DNA of 36,957 nucleotides, from positions 1 through 36,957 of the forward strand of contig NZ_RAWI01000045.1 of the NCBI RefSeq assembly GCF_003612125.1, written 5' to 3'. Positions within the stretch are counted from its first letter, which is position 1. The number at the start of each line of letters is the position of its first letter. The notes below the pieces were generated by a model, which searched no databases, was not told where the DNA came from, and was given only the letters and a program-made list of their open reading frames with translations. The translations under genes and the position numbers were made by a program. Shown piece by piece: positions 8,000 through 16,361 of the stretch. The DNA is from Corallococcus praedator (GTDB taxonomy: Bacteria > Myxococcota > Myxococcia > Myxococcales > Myxococcaceae).

Positions 8000-9232
8000 A
8001 TGGAGCGGGTGGGACTCGTTGCGCAGGTGGAGGAGCAGCTCGAGCGCGAGCTGGTGCTGGGGCGGCTTCCGGGAAGTGGCCAGCTTGGCTCGGAGCAGAA
8101 GCTGGCGTGCCATTACGGGGTGAGCCGGGGCACCGTGCGCGAGGCGCTGCGGCGGTTGGCGGCGCGGGGCCTGGTGATGCAGCACCCCGGGCGCAAGGCG
8201 CGCGCGGTGGCGCTGGACGCGTCGCTGACGCTGGAGAACCTGGGCCTGGCGCTGCATGACGAGCGCTCCGCGGAGGGCCGGTGGCTGCTGGAGGGCTTCT
8301 TCTGCCTCAAGCGGCAGGTGTTGGTGGAACTGCTGGCCGACTGCTGCGCGAGGGCTTCCGCGGCGGACCTGGGGCTGCTGGCGGACGCGTGCTTCAAACT
8401 CTGGGACGCGGCGCGCTGGGAATCAGGCGCACGCTGCGCGCAGTTGGAATTCGACTTGCTGCGGCTGGCGGCCCGAGCGGCGGCCCGTCCCGGGCACCTG
8501 CTCCTCATCCAATCGCTTCGGCGAGCCCTGCGGGGCAGCGCGGCCCGGCTGCTGCTCCTCATGGGCGGCGAGTCGCTGCGCCAGTGGGCCTGCTGCGCGA
8601 TGGGGGCCCTGCGAGAGCGTGACACGCGGGCGCTCCAACACACGCTGCCGGCGCTGCTGAAAGCGTGTGATGAGCAGGTGTTGGGGCAATTCGCGCCCGC
8701 CCTCCAAGACGAGCCACGGGAGGCCCGCCCCCGAGAAGAAGCGCGTGGCCCTGGCCGCCTCGCGCCAGCCGCCGAGGACACCGTGGCGCTCGGAGGGGTA
8801 CCTCGCCCATATACGCAGGCCCTTCCCGTGGAGCCAGACCGCGAGGCGTTCCGGGCTCCAGCCGCACCTGGTTTCAACCCCGGCGAACCTGGCGAGAAGA
8901 ACGCCGGAGGGGACGAGCCAGGCTCCGCCTCGGGAAACCTGTCCGACTGTCGGACAGGTTGGGACGCTTCGTCCGCGGAGGGGAGGGTTTCCAGCCCGAG
9001 CCTCCCCCCACCGGCTTTCGCGGACCCGCCTGAGGGGCGGTGCTCAAGGGTGGGCCGACCACTTCACGACGCCCAGGGCAAGTGCCCCCACCGCCGAGGC
9101 CGGCGGGCTGCGCGCTTCTGGAGCGTCCAGGACCTGCGCCCCAGGCCTGAGCGGCCACGGTTCTTCGCCACTGCTCGCGTCCATGCGGCTCAGGCCCCTC
9201 TTCTCCTGAGGAGGCACGCCTGCGTTGATTGA
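8000..9232 (+). CDS. GntR/FadR-type regulator with long unusual C-terminal tail
   Basis: Residues about 3-65 are a GntR winged helix (VEEQLERELVLGRLPGSGQL, then YGVSRGTVREALRRLAARGLV). Residues about 75-235 are an all-helical effector region like the FadR/FCD group. The usual family length of about 230-250 residues is reached there, yet the frame stays open for a further 170 residues rich in Pro, Gly and Arg. This tail encodes NLSDCRTG from the second 25-bp palindrome. The ATG at 8000 has GAGGAGG nine bases before it; ATGs at 7946, 7967 and 7994 are alternatives. The tail may be translated, or the true stop may have been lost by frameshift near 8700; I see no recognisable domain in any frame there. 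Ligand and targets are unknown. Confidence 0.75.
   Translation: MERVGLVAQVEEQLERELVLGRLPGSGQLGSEQKLACHYGVSRGTVREALRRLAARGLVMQHPGRKARAVALDASLTLENLGLALHDERSAEGRWLLEGFFCLKRQVLVELLADCCARASAADLGLLADACFKLWDAARWESGARCAQLEFDLLRLAARAAARPGHLLLIQSLRRALRGSAARLLLLMGGESLRQWACCAMGALRERDTRALQHTLPALLKACDEQVLGQFAPALQDEPREARPREEARGPGRLAPAAEDTVALGGVPRPYTQALPVEPDREAFRAPAAPGFNPGEPGEKNAGGDEPGSASGNLSDCRTGWDASSAEGRVSSPSLPPPAFADPPEGRCSRVGRPLHDAQGKCPHRRGRRAARFWSVQDLRPRPERPRFFATARVHAAQAPLLLRRHACVD
8936..8960. repeat. 25-bp perfect palindrome, copy 2
   Basis: Identical base for base to 7855-7879 (12-bp arms, central T), 1081 bp downstream. It lies inside the open tail of the GntR frame. No third copy is visible in the window. 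Confidence 0.9.
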
Positions 9233-9351
9233 CCTCGGATGCAGTCACTCGAGCCGGGTTTCCACACCGGGTGCGTCAACGAACTTCTGGCGACCTGCTT
9301 GGACACGAGTCGGGCCCCCACCCTTTCGGGGCGGGCCGCTCGGCACCTGCT

Positions 9352-9389
9352 GAGCACCGCTGAAGCGACCTCCTCCTTCAGCGGTGCTC
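9352..9389. terminator. Bidirectional hairpin terminator
   Basis: A perfect 14-bp stem (arms 9352-9365 and 9376-9389) with a 10-base loop sits between the end of the GntR frame (plus) and the stop of the LamG gene (minus, 9396). A shared terminator for convergent genes fits. CTTCTC follows on the plus side. Confidence 0.8.
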
Positions 9390-9395
9390 GACTTC

Positions 9396-11984
9396 TCACG
9401 GCGCGTACTTCCAGGTGGCCGTCACCGCCGGCTGGAAGCAGTGCACGTGGGCCTTCGTGGCGCTGGGAAGCTCCTGCACGACGCCCGCCCCGTAGCCCTG
9501 AGCGCGGCACCACTGGCTCACCTCCAGGCGCGAGCCCGGCACCGTGTAGTCACCCAGGTTGGACACCGGCCCCAGCACGGACTTCTCCACGTCCGTCTGG
9601 AGCCCGGAGTTGAAGCAGCCCACCCACGGCCGAGACGTCACCTCGAACACCTGCCCCGTGGTCCACCCCTGACTGTTGCAGAAGCGGTGCGCCGCGGCAG
9701 TGCAGTGCGTGCCCGTCATCACCCGCTCATCCGTGCAACCGGAGTGGATCCGCGCCAGCTCCTCGAACGTGACCGCCACGCTCTGGTGCTGGATGGGCGC
9801 GCACGCCACCGTCAGGTCCGTGGCCGTGGACGCCACTGGCACGCCGGCGAGCGAGATGGGCGGACGGTTGCTGACCAACTGCAGGATGGTGTCCCAGGTG
9901 TTGGAGGTGCTCGCCATCGCATCCCCCGCGCCCCGCTGCGCACAGCCCCGGTGCATCGCGGACGCGCACGCCTGCGTGTTCAGCGCCGCCACGCTGGTGC
10001 AGGCCGGTGCCTGCGCACTCATCGCGAACTGGCCCGCCGAAGGCGTGTGCTGGATGGCCTCCTCGCGGCAGTTCGCGCCATGCGCCGTCATGCAGATGCT
10101 CCGGTTTGAGCGCGCGTGCGTGAAGATGCGCACCTCGTCGATGGCACCCCGGAACGAACCCTCGCCGTTCACCGGGCAGCGCTGCGCGTCCAGGTTCGCA
10201 CCCGCGCCGATGTAGAGCGTCCCCGTGCCCAACCGGGCCGTTCCCGGCGCGACGGGCAGCGTGCGGTTCGTGGGCACGCCGTTGAGGTACTCGTTGAAGA
10301 CGCCAGTGACGCCGTCCCAGGTGTACGCCAGATGGCTCCACTGCCCCACGGGCAGGGCGGGACTGAAGCCCAGCCGTACCCGCGTCCCATTGACGACCAG
10401 GGAGAAGTTCACCTGGTTGCCGGCCTCATAGATGATGTCCAGCCCCCCGGACTTCTGCATCAGGTAGCGGTACGGGTTGCCGGTGGTGCAACCCGTCTGG
10501 ATGTCCGCGTCCGGCCGCACCGCGAACTCCACCGACAGGCCCCTCACGGACGCGCCCACGCCCGGCACCGTGCCGGAGGCGTCCGTCAGGTTCACCGCGA
10601 GCGCGCTGCCGCCGGGCACCATCAGCGCCTTGCCCTTGCCGTGCGGCTGCCACAGCGAATCCGTGGGCGCCGAGCGCGTCACCGCGTTGCCCGGGGAAAT
10701 GGACGCGCCGCCCACCATCGTGCCCGTATAGAAGTGGCCGGACAGGTCCGGCGTGCGCGCCAGGTCGTACGCACCCGCGCGGGTGACCAGCTCGTTCATC
10801 GGCAGGAAGAGCAGGTGGAATGGATCCATCAGCTCGCCCAGGTCCACCTCGTTGTAGTCGCCCGTGTTGCTGCCGAAGAGCGCCAGCACGTCGTGCGTCT
10901 TCGTCACCGGCAGGTAGTGCGCTTCGTTGCTCTGGCCCGGGGGGAAGTTGCGCGACGGCAGGCGCTCCTGCTCGAAGTTCCACATCGGTCCGGAATAGAA
11001 GAGGTGCGCCAGGTCCATGCGGTCCGTGTTGATGGCCCCGTCGATGTGGTACGCGGTCCAGTTGGTGTCCGCGCCCACCAGGCTGACCGCCTCACGCCGC
11101 GCGCCGTCGGTGTACGTGACGGCGATGTAGACGAGGTTGCGTCCCTCGTGGTCCACCCAGGCGTACGCGCCCCGGACGAGCGCCCCGGACGTCGTGTCAC
11201 CGAAGTCCTCGCCCGTGGCCGCCTTCAGGCGCTTCCACGCGAGCGGGTAGCGCTTCACGCCCGCGTTCGGGTCGTTGAACATCATCGACAGCGGACGCGG
11301 GGTGCTCCAACCCGTCCTCGCGCACGGCGTCGCGTTGTACGCGTACATCATGTGGTCGATGTTGCCGTTGTTCGCGGGCCCGCCCTGGTAGATGAGCAGC
11401 CGACCGTCGGACGTCATCGTCGGTTCGATGCCCCGGATGTCCGCGCCGGTGACGGTGGTGAGCTTTTCCAGCGCCCCCGTGGTGAAGGATGAGATCTCCG
11501 CCTGCGTCGTGAACGGCTGGGACACCCGCACGTCCACCGGACGGCGGCGGAAGATGTTGTCACCGTTGTACATCTGCGAATCGAAGAGGAACGGCTGATA
11601 CACCGCGATGCCGCCCGAGAGCGTGTACGGCTGCGCCGGATTCGTGAAGCAGAACGCCAGCGCGTTCTCCCCGTCGTGCACGTCCACCGTCCTGCCCGTG
11701 GAGAAGGCAGCTGAGAACGACGGCAGGCCCGAAGCGTCGTACGTCACCGCCTCCGGGCGGAACACCCGGGCGCGCCATGTGGTCGTCATCGTCGCCGCGT
11801 CCTCACGGACGTTCCCGATGAAGACGCGCCCATCCACCGTCGAGGAATGTCCGTTCGAGCCGAACGGCGTCCGGATGCGCGTGTTCACCAACGACGGGCG
11901 CCCCTCCGCGAACACCCCCGAGGGCACCACCGCGAGCGCCGCGCCGAGCAACGCCCCCAGGCTCCAGGTAAGTTTGTTTTGCAT
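9396..11984 (-). CDS. Secreted LamG/concanavalin-A-like lectin-fold protein
   Basis: About 862 residues. The N-terminus is a Sec signal peptide ending VFA-EG. Residues about 25-440 form a region of unknown fold containing GRLLIYQGG- and AYAWVDHEGRNLVYIAV-type strands. A LamG/laminin-G-like jelly roll follows at about 455-640 (FAVRPDADIQ, GQWSHLAYTWDG, NEYLNGVP, LYIGAG, FRGAIDEVRIF). The last 200 residues hold many cysteines, probably disulfide-bonded after export. LamG domains of this type often bind polysaccharide or cell-surface ligands. The ATG at 11984 gives a clean signal peptide; a TTG at 12002 is also open, with an AGGGAGG too close to it. It is transcribed alone toward the shared terminator. 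The role is unknown; extracellular glycan binding or adhesion is a guess. Confidence 0.85.
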   Translation of the reverse strand: MQNKLTWSLGALLGAALAVVPSGVFAEGRPSLVNTRIRTPFGSNGHSSTVDGRVFIGNVREDAATMTTTWRARVFRPEAVTYDASGLPSFSAAFSTGRTVDVHDGENALAFCFTNPAQPYTLSGGIAVYQPFLFDSQMYNGDNIFRRRPVDVRVSQPFTTQAEISSFTTGALEKLTTVTGADIRGIEPTMTSDGRLLIYQGGPANNGNIDHMMYAYNATPCARTGWSTPRPLSMMFNDPNAGVKRYPLAWKRLKAATGEDFGDTTSGALVRGAYAWVDHEGRNLVYIAVTYTDGARREAVSLVGADTNWTAYHIDGAINTDRMDLAHLFYSGPMWNFEQERLPSRNFPPGQSNEAHYLPVTKTHDVLALFGSNTGDYNEVDLGELMDPFHLLFLPMNELVTRAGAYDLARTPDLSGHFYTGTMVGGASISPGNAVTRSAPTDSLWQPHGKGKALMVPGGSALAVNLTDASGTVPGVGASVRGLSVEFAVRPDADIQTGCTTGNPYRYLMQKSGGLDIIYEAGNQVNFSLVVNGTRVRLGFSPALPVGQWSHLAYTWDGVTGVFNEYLNGVPTNRTLPVAPGTARLGTGTLYIGAGANLDAQRCPVNGEGSFRGAIDEVRIFTHARSNRSICMTAHGANCREEAIQHTPSAGQFAMSAQAPACTSVAALNTQACASAMHRGCAQRGAGDAMASTSNTWDTILQLVSNRPPISLAGVPVASTATDLTVACAPIQHQSVAVTFEELARIHSGCTDERVMTGTHCTAAAHRFCNSQGWTTGQVFEVTSRPWVGCFNSGLQTDVEKSVLGPVSNLGDYTVPGSRLEVSQWCRAQGYGAGVVQELPSATKAHVHCFQPAVTATWKYAP

Positions 11985-12038
11985 GGAAAGGAGGATAATC
12001 AAACCTCCCTCGCCTACCCAACCCCACCCGGCCCTCCG

Positions 12039-12794
12039 TCAGGGGTGGGGAAGGACGTCGCGCAGGAACCAGCGGACCTCCTCCAGCACTTCGCCGTCGA
12101 CGCCATGCGCGAGCGTGGGCAGCACGCGCAGCCGGACGCGGGCGCCGCGCGCTTCGAGCCCCCGCGCCGCCTCGTCGGAGAGCCGGGCGGGCATGACGGC
12201 ATCGCGCGCGCCGTGCACGAGCAGCACGGGGACGGAGGTCATGTCCGCGACAGCGGGGGCGTCCTCGGCGAGCCGTCCGGACAGGGATACGACCGCCATG
12301 GGCGGCGGCTGACGGTGGAGCGCCAGCCACTGGGCCAGGATGGCGCCTTGCGAGAAGCCGACCACGACCAGCCGCTCCGGGCCCAGGTCCCGCTCCGCGA
12401 GGGCGCCGTCGATCCACGCGGACACCTCCGCGCCCGCCTGCCGCACGCGCGCGGGACGGCTCTGCTCGGTGATGCCCTGGAGGCTGAACCACTGCCGGCC
12501 CGTGGTGGCGCCGTCGAACGGATGCAGGCCGTCCAGGACCACGACCTCCGCGTGCGGAACATCGGGGGCCAGTGCCCGCGCGATGGGGAGGAACGACTCC
12601 GCGCTCGCCCCCACGCCGTGCAGCAGCACCACCAGGTATTCGGCACGGCCCGAGGACGGAGGGAGCGTGAGCACGCGCGCGGGCGTGGGGGACTTCGGGG
12701 CCATGGGCGTCTTCTCCGGGGAGGAAGGAGGGGTGCGGCCACAACCCGCTCCCAACAGCGCGAGCAGCAGGGCGACCACGAGGTGCGGGAGCAT
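12039..12794 (-). CDS. Phospholipase/carboxylesterase-family serine hydrolase lipoprotein
   Basis: A 251-residue alpha/beta hydrolase of the phospholipase/carboxylesterase type (Abhydrolase_2). A lipobox lies at LLGAGC near residue 18, so it is probably envelope-anchored. Landmarks are LLHGVGASAESF near the oxyanion region, nucleophile Ser in GFSQG, Asp in HGARDAVMP and a late His in LAHGVD. Its ATG shares one base with the stop codon of the upstream tautomerase gene, which indicates translational coupling. The substrate is not evident; small carboxylesters or lysophospholipids are the family norm. Confidence 0.88.
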   Translation of the reverse strand: MLPHLVVALLLALLGAGCGRTPPSSPEKTPMAPKSPTPARVLTLPPSSGRAEYLVVLLHGVGASAESFLPIARALAPDVPHAEVVVLDGLHPFDGATTGRQWFSLQGITEQSRPARVRQAGAEVSAWIDGALAERDLGPERLVVVGFSQGAILAQWLALHRQPPPMAVVSLSGRLAEDAPAVADMTSVPVLLVHGARDAVMPARLSDEAARGLEARGARVRLRVLPTLAHGVDGEVLEEVRWFLRDVLPHP

Positions 12795-12985
12795 CAGCTT
12801 CGGGGCGTGGCCTTGGGCTCGCCGCCCACGCCCCAGTTCTCCGCCGGCAGCTCGCGCAGCAGGACGCGGATGCTCTCGCGGGACACGCCGAGCACCCGCT
12901 CGGCCGCGTCGGTCAGCTCGCGGATGAGCGCCGCCTTGCGCTCAGGTGTCCGTCCGTCGAGGAGGGTGACGTCGATGATGGGCAT
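12794..12985 (-). CDS. 4-oxalocrotonate tautomerase-like protein
   Basis: A 63-residue protein starting MPIIDVTLLDGRT. After Met removal this leaves the catalytic Pro1 typical of the tautomerase superfamily, and the length matches the 4-OT group of 60-65 residues. Arg residues in PERKAALIREL occupy the usual region. The stop overlaps the start of the serine-hydrolase gene by one base, so the two form an operon. These enzymes interconvert enol and keto acids; whether this one works in aromatic degradation or is promiscuous cannot be told. Confidence 0.9.
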   Translation of the reverse strand: MPIIDVTLLDGRTPERKAALIRELTDAAERVLGVSRESIRVLLRELPAENWGVGGEPKATPRS

Positions 12986-13124
12986 GACCGGACTCTTGGC
13001 TCAGGAAGGGTTCGAAAGGTGCTGTAAAGCGCGCCCGCTGAACAATCCCCGCGACCCCTTCCTCCAGGAATCGAACAAACTCTTGCGCTTTACTCGTTTT
13101 TCATACAAGTCCGCTTGAACCATT

Positions 13125-13148
13125 CCCGGACCGCCCTCCCGGTCCGGG
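13125..13148 (+). other. Leader hairpin before the first GH16 gene
   Basis: CCCGGACCG (13125-13133) and CGGTCCGGG (13140-13148) form a perfect 9-bp stem with a six-base loop, 18 bases before the GH16 start codon. It could be a 5'-UTR control or stability element, or a terminator of an upstream transcript. The 180-bp space around it is otherwise AT-richer than the rest (13050-13110) and probably holds the divergent promoters. Confidence 0.45.
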
Positions 13149-13166
13149 CCAACCTTCGAGGGTGAT

Positions 13167-14492
13167 TTGGCTTCGAGACCGAGCAGGACGCAGGGGCTGT
13201 GGGCGCTGGGACTGGTGCTGGGGCTGACGGCGTGTGGCGGAGCCCCGGCCCCTACAACGCCCGACGCGGTGACGCCCGATGCCCTGGTCGCGCAGGAGCA
13301 GTCGGCCACCGCGGCGCCGCTGGGCCGGACCATCTGGCTCAAGGCCTGCGCCACGCAGAAGTACGTGTCGGCGGACCGGAACATCCACGCCAACGCGCCG
13401 CTGGTCGCCAACCGCGACAGCTTCCAGGGCTGGGAGCAGTTCGTCGTGGGGGACGCGGGCAATGACTTCATCTCGCTGCGCGTGAGCGAGACGGGGCTCT
13501 ACGTTTCGGCGGATCCGAACGCTGGCGGCCAGGTGACGGGCTTCCGCACGGCGGTGGGGGACTGGGAGCGCTTCACCTGGGTGCCCTTCCCGGACGGCAC
13601 CGTGGCCCTGAGGGCGAAGAGCAACAACCTGTTCGTGTCCGCGGACGCCAACCAGGGCGGCACCGCGCCGCTGTACGCCAACCGCGCGACGGCGGGCTGC
13701 TGGGAGGCGTTCTCCTTCGGCATCGTGGGTGGCGGCAGCGAGGACCGCTGGGTGCAGGTCTGGAGCGATGAGTTCGACGGCACCAGCTACAACACGGCCC
13801 ACTGGGCGCCCAACACGGGCGTGCACGTGAACAACGAGCAGCAGCAGTACACGAATTCGCCCGACAACATCTCGGTGAGCAACGGCACGCTGAAGCTCAC
13901 CGCGCGCCTGCAGTCCAACAACGGCTACCCCTTCACCTCTGGCCGGCTGGAGAGCGCGGGCAAGAAGGAGTTCAGCCACGGCCGCATCGAGGCGCGCATC
14001 AAGATGCCGGTGGGCCCGGGCCTGTGGCCGGCGTTCTGGCTCCTGGGCAACAACATCAACACGGTGGGTTGGCCGGCCTGCGGTGAGCTCGACATCATGG
14101 AGAACGTCGGCTACGGCGACTGGGTGTCCGGCGCGCTGCACGGCCCGGGCTACTCCGGCAACACGCCCATCAACGGCCGCTTCTACACGAACTCGTCCGT
14201 GAGCGACTGGCACGTGTACCGCACCGAGTACTCCACCTCGGACATCAAGTGGTACGTCGACGGCGCGCTGGTGAAGACCACGCTGCGCGGCGAGGTCGAG
14301 CGCTACGGCGCATGGGCGTACGACAAGCCCATGTTCATCATCCTCAACCTCGCGGTGGGCGGCGGCTATCCCTTCGGCGTCAACGGCGCCACGTGGCCCT
14401 ACTACGGCGTGCCGCAGTCCACCCTGGACCTCATCCGCAACGCCCCCCAGACGATGGAAGTCGACTGGGTGCGCGCCTACCAGTGGCGGTAG
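13167..14492 (+). CDS. GH16 beta-glucanase lipoprotein with N-terminal beta-trefoil-like domain
   Basis: A 441-residue lipoprotein (signal ending GLTAC). Residues about 50-190 hold three repeats of the fascin/beta-trefoil type (KYVSADRNI, LYVSADPNA, LFVSADANQ), a probable carbohydrate-binding module. Residues about 195-441 are a GH16 domain of the laminarinase/lichenase group, with catalytic motif ELDIME giving Glu307, Asp309 and Glu312. GH16 enzymes cleave beta-1,3 or mixed beta-1,3/1,4-glucans. The start is TTG at 13167, supported by an AGGGTGA just upstream and by the signal peptide. A close paralogue without the trefoil domain lies at 15400. Digestion of fungal or algal glucan at the cell surface is inferred from family. 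Confidence 0.92.
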   Translation: MASRPSRTQGLWALGLVLGLTACGGAPAPTTPDAVTPDALVAQEQSATAAPLGRTIWLKACATQKYVSADRNIHANAPLVANRDSFQGWEQFVVGDAGNDFISLRVSETGLYVSADPNAGGQVTGFRTAVGDWERFTWVPFPDGTVALRAKSNNLFVSADANQGGTAPLYANRATAGCWEAFSFGIVGGGSEDRWVQVWSDEFDGTSYNTAHWAPNTGVHVNNEQQQYTNSPDNISVSNGTLKLTARLQSNNGYPFTSGRLESAGKKEFSHGRIEARIKMPVGPGLWPAFWLLGNNINTVGWPACGELDIMENVGYGDWVSGALHGPGYSGNTPINGRFYTNSSVSDWHVYRTEYSTSDIKWYVDGALVKTTLRGEVERYGAWAYDKPMFIILNLAVGGGYPFGVNGATWPYYGVPQSTLDLIRNAPQTMEVDWVRAYQWR

Positions 14493-14571
14493 TCCCCGCT
14501 TCCCGCCGGGCATGAGCAGGACGGGGAGTCCACAGTGGCTCCCCGTCCCCACCGCTCCTATCCTGCGGGGC

Positions 14572-15318
14572 ATGCCGCTCCCGCCCCTGCTCCTCCTGGC
14601 CGACAGCGCTCCGTTGTTCTGGCGTGTGGAGGGGCGCCCCTTCCTGGACTTCGTGCGGGTGCTCACCGGCGCGGACCTGCGCGTGCCGCCCGTGCGCGCC
14701 GCCTACCTGGGCGCCTCCAACGGCGACGTGCCGGCCTTCTACGAAATCTTCACCGCGGCCATGGAGGGCATCGGCCTCTCGCACTGCCGGGCCATTCCCG
14801 CCGCGCCCTCCCCGGAGGACCTGGAGTGGCTGAAGGGTGCCGACGTCATCCTCCTCGCGGGCGGCGACCCGCGCGTGGGCTGGGAGGCCTTCCAGGCGCA
14901 CGGGGTGGACGCGCTGCTGCGCGAGCGTCATCAGGCGGGCGCGGTGCTGATGGGCGTGTCCGCGGGCGCCATGCACCTGGGCCTGGGCGCGTGGTGCGAC
15001 GACCTGCCCCAGGAGGGCGAACCCTTCCCCACGTTGGGCCTGGCGCCGTACCTCATCAGCGTGCACGAGCCCGCCGACTGGCCGGGCCTCAAGCTCGCGG
15101 TGCGGCAGGCGGGATTGCCCACGCGGGGGCTTGGCATTCCGCAGGGGGGCGCGGTGCTGTTGCACGCGGACGGCAGCGTGGAGCCCGTGCGGCAGCCGTT
15201 GGTAGACGTGTCGCTGGACGTGGAGGGCCGGCTGCACGAATCGCTGCTGCTGCCTCCCGCCACGCCCTACCGGGGGGATGCGCCCGACGCGCCGGTGGAC
15301 CGGAAGACGCTCCAGTAG
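14572..15318 (+). CDS. Peptidase S51/cyanophycinase-like class I GATase-fold protein
   Basis: A 248-residue protein of the S51/type 1 glutamine-amidotransferase-like group. The nucleophile elbow is GVSAGAMH with Ser130 in place of the amidotransferase Cys, and VILLAGGDP is the typical preceding strand-turn. No signal peptide is seen, so it is probably cytoplasmic. The ATG at 14572 is preferred to the in-frame ATG at 14512 because the fold starts with LLLLADSAPLFW. It sits between two GH16 paralogues on the same strand, an odd insertion. The substrate (dipeptides, cyanophycin-like polymers or other) is unknown. Confidence 0.8.
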   Translation: MPLPPLLLLADSAPLFWRVEGRPFLDFVRVLTGADLRVPPVRAAYLGASNGDVPAFYEIFTAAMEGIGLSHCRAIPAAPSPEDLEWLKGADVILLAGGDPRVGWEAFQAHGVDALLRERHQAGAVLMGVSAGAMHLGLGAWCDDLPQEGEPFPTLGLAPYLISVHEPADWPGLKLAVRQAGLPTRGLGIPQGGAVLLHADGSVEPVRQPLVDVSLDVEGRLHESLLLPPATPYRGDAPDAPVDRKTLQ

Positions 15319-15399
15319 GTCCCCAGCAGGTCCATGAGGCTTCACGCGGTCCGCGGTTGGATTCACGCCCCTGCCGGGGCACACCTTCGAGGAACAACC

Positions 15400-16260
15400 A
15401 TGGCAATCAGACCGGGCACGACCGTGGGAGCATGGGCACTGGTGGCGGGGCTGACCGCCTGCGCGGGAGCGCCGGTCGCGCCCCAGCGCGAGGAAACGGT
15501 CCGCACGAAGGACGGCTGGGTCCGGGTATGGGGCGACGAGTTCAACGGCACGGCCGTGGATGCCTCCAACTGGATCATCACCACCAACGTGCACGTGAAC
15601 GACGAGCAGCAGCAGTACACGACGTCGCCGGACAACGTGTCGGTGGGCGGCGGCACGCTGAAGCTCACCGCGCGCATGGAGTCCAACAACGGCTATCCGT
15701 TCACCTCCGGCCGGGTGGAGAGCGCGGGCAAGCGGGAGTTCCGCCACGGCCGCGTGGAGGCGCGCATCAAGTTGCCGGTAGGCCCGGGGCTGTGGCCGGC
15801 GTTCTGGATGCTGGGCAGCGACATCGCGAAGACGGGGTGGCCGGCGTGCGGTGAGCTGGACATCATGGAGAACGTGGGCTTCGGGGACTGGGTGTCCGTG
15901 GCGTTGCATGGCCCGGGCTACTCCGGCGACACGCCCATCAACGGCCGCTTCAACCCGAGCACGCCGGTGAGCGAATGGCACGAGTACCGCGTCGACGCCT
16001 CGCCCACGGACATCCGCTGGTACATCGACGGGGCGCTGGTGAAGACCACGACGCGCGCGGACGTCGAACAGCACGGCGCGTGGGCATTCGACAAGCCCCT
16101 GTTCATCATCCTCAACTTCGCGGTGGGAGGCAGCTATCCCTCCGGCGTCAACGGCGCGAAGGAGCCCTACTTCGGCGTGCCGCAGGCCACCGCGGACCTG
16201 CTGCGCCAGGCGCCCCAGACGATGGAAGTGGACTGGGTGCGCGTCTCCCAGCGGCGGTAG
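15400..16260 (+). CDS. GH16 beta-glucanase lipoprotein, short paralogue
   Basis: A 286-residue lipoprotein (lipobox GLTAC). Residues about 40-286 are a GH16 domain nearly identical in layout to the one at 13167, with catalytic ELDIME giving Glu152, Asp154 and Glu157 and the same GYSG, TPINGRF and MEVDWVR blocks. It lacks the trefoil domain. The ATG at 15400 has GAGGAA six bases before it. The two copies are clearly a duplication, later separated by the S51-like gene or formed around it. The lack of a binding module suggests activity on soluble glucan, which is inference. Confidence 0.92.
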   Translation: MAIRPGTTVGAWALVAGLTACAGAPVAPQREETVRTKDGWVRVWGDEFNGTAVDASNWIITTNVHVNDEQQQYTTSPDNVSVGGGTLKLTARMESNNGYPFTSGRVESAGKREFRHGRVEARIKLPVGPGLWPAFWMLGSDIAKTGWPACGELDIMENVGFGDWVSVALHGPGYSGDTPINGRFNPSTPVSEWHEYRVDASPTDIRWYIDGALVKTTTRADVEQHGAWAFDKPLFIILNFAVGGSYPSGVNGAKEPYFGVPQATADLLRQAPQTMEVDWVRVSQRR

Positions 16261-16361
16261 GGGGGCCTACAGCGCCCCACTCGCACGAATCTCCGAAACC
16301 GTTTCTGATTTCCCGGGTTGAAGTGTCCGTAGAGGACCTGCCCCCGTTTTTCGGAGCCCGC

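Noticed and set aside
7855-8960. Reading the paired palindromes as transposon ends or attachment sites
   Set aside because: No transposase or integrase lies between them and no target-site duplication is evident, so mobility is left as one hypothesis only.
13083-13108. Possible promoter before the first GH16 gene (TTGCGC with a TACA-type -10)
   Set aside because: The spacing is too short (about 13) for the best pair of boxes, so no site is claimed although a promoter must lie nearby.
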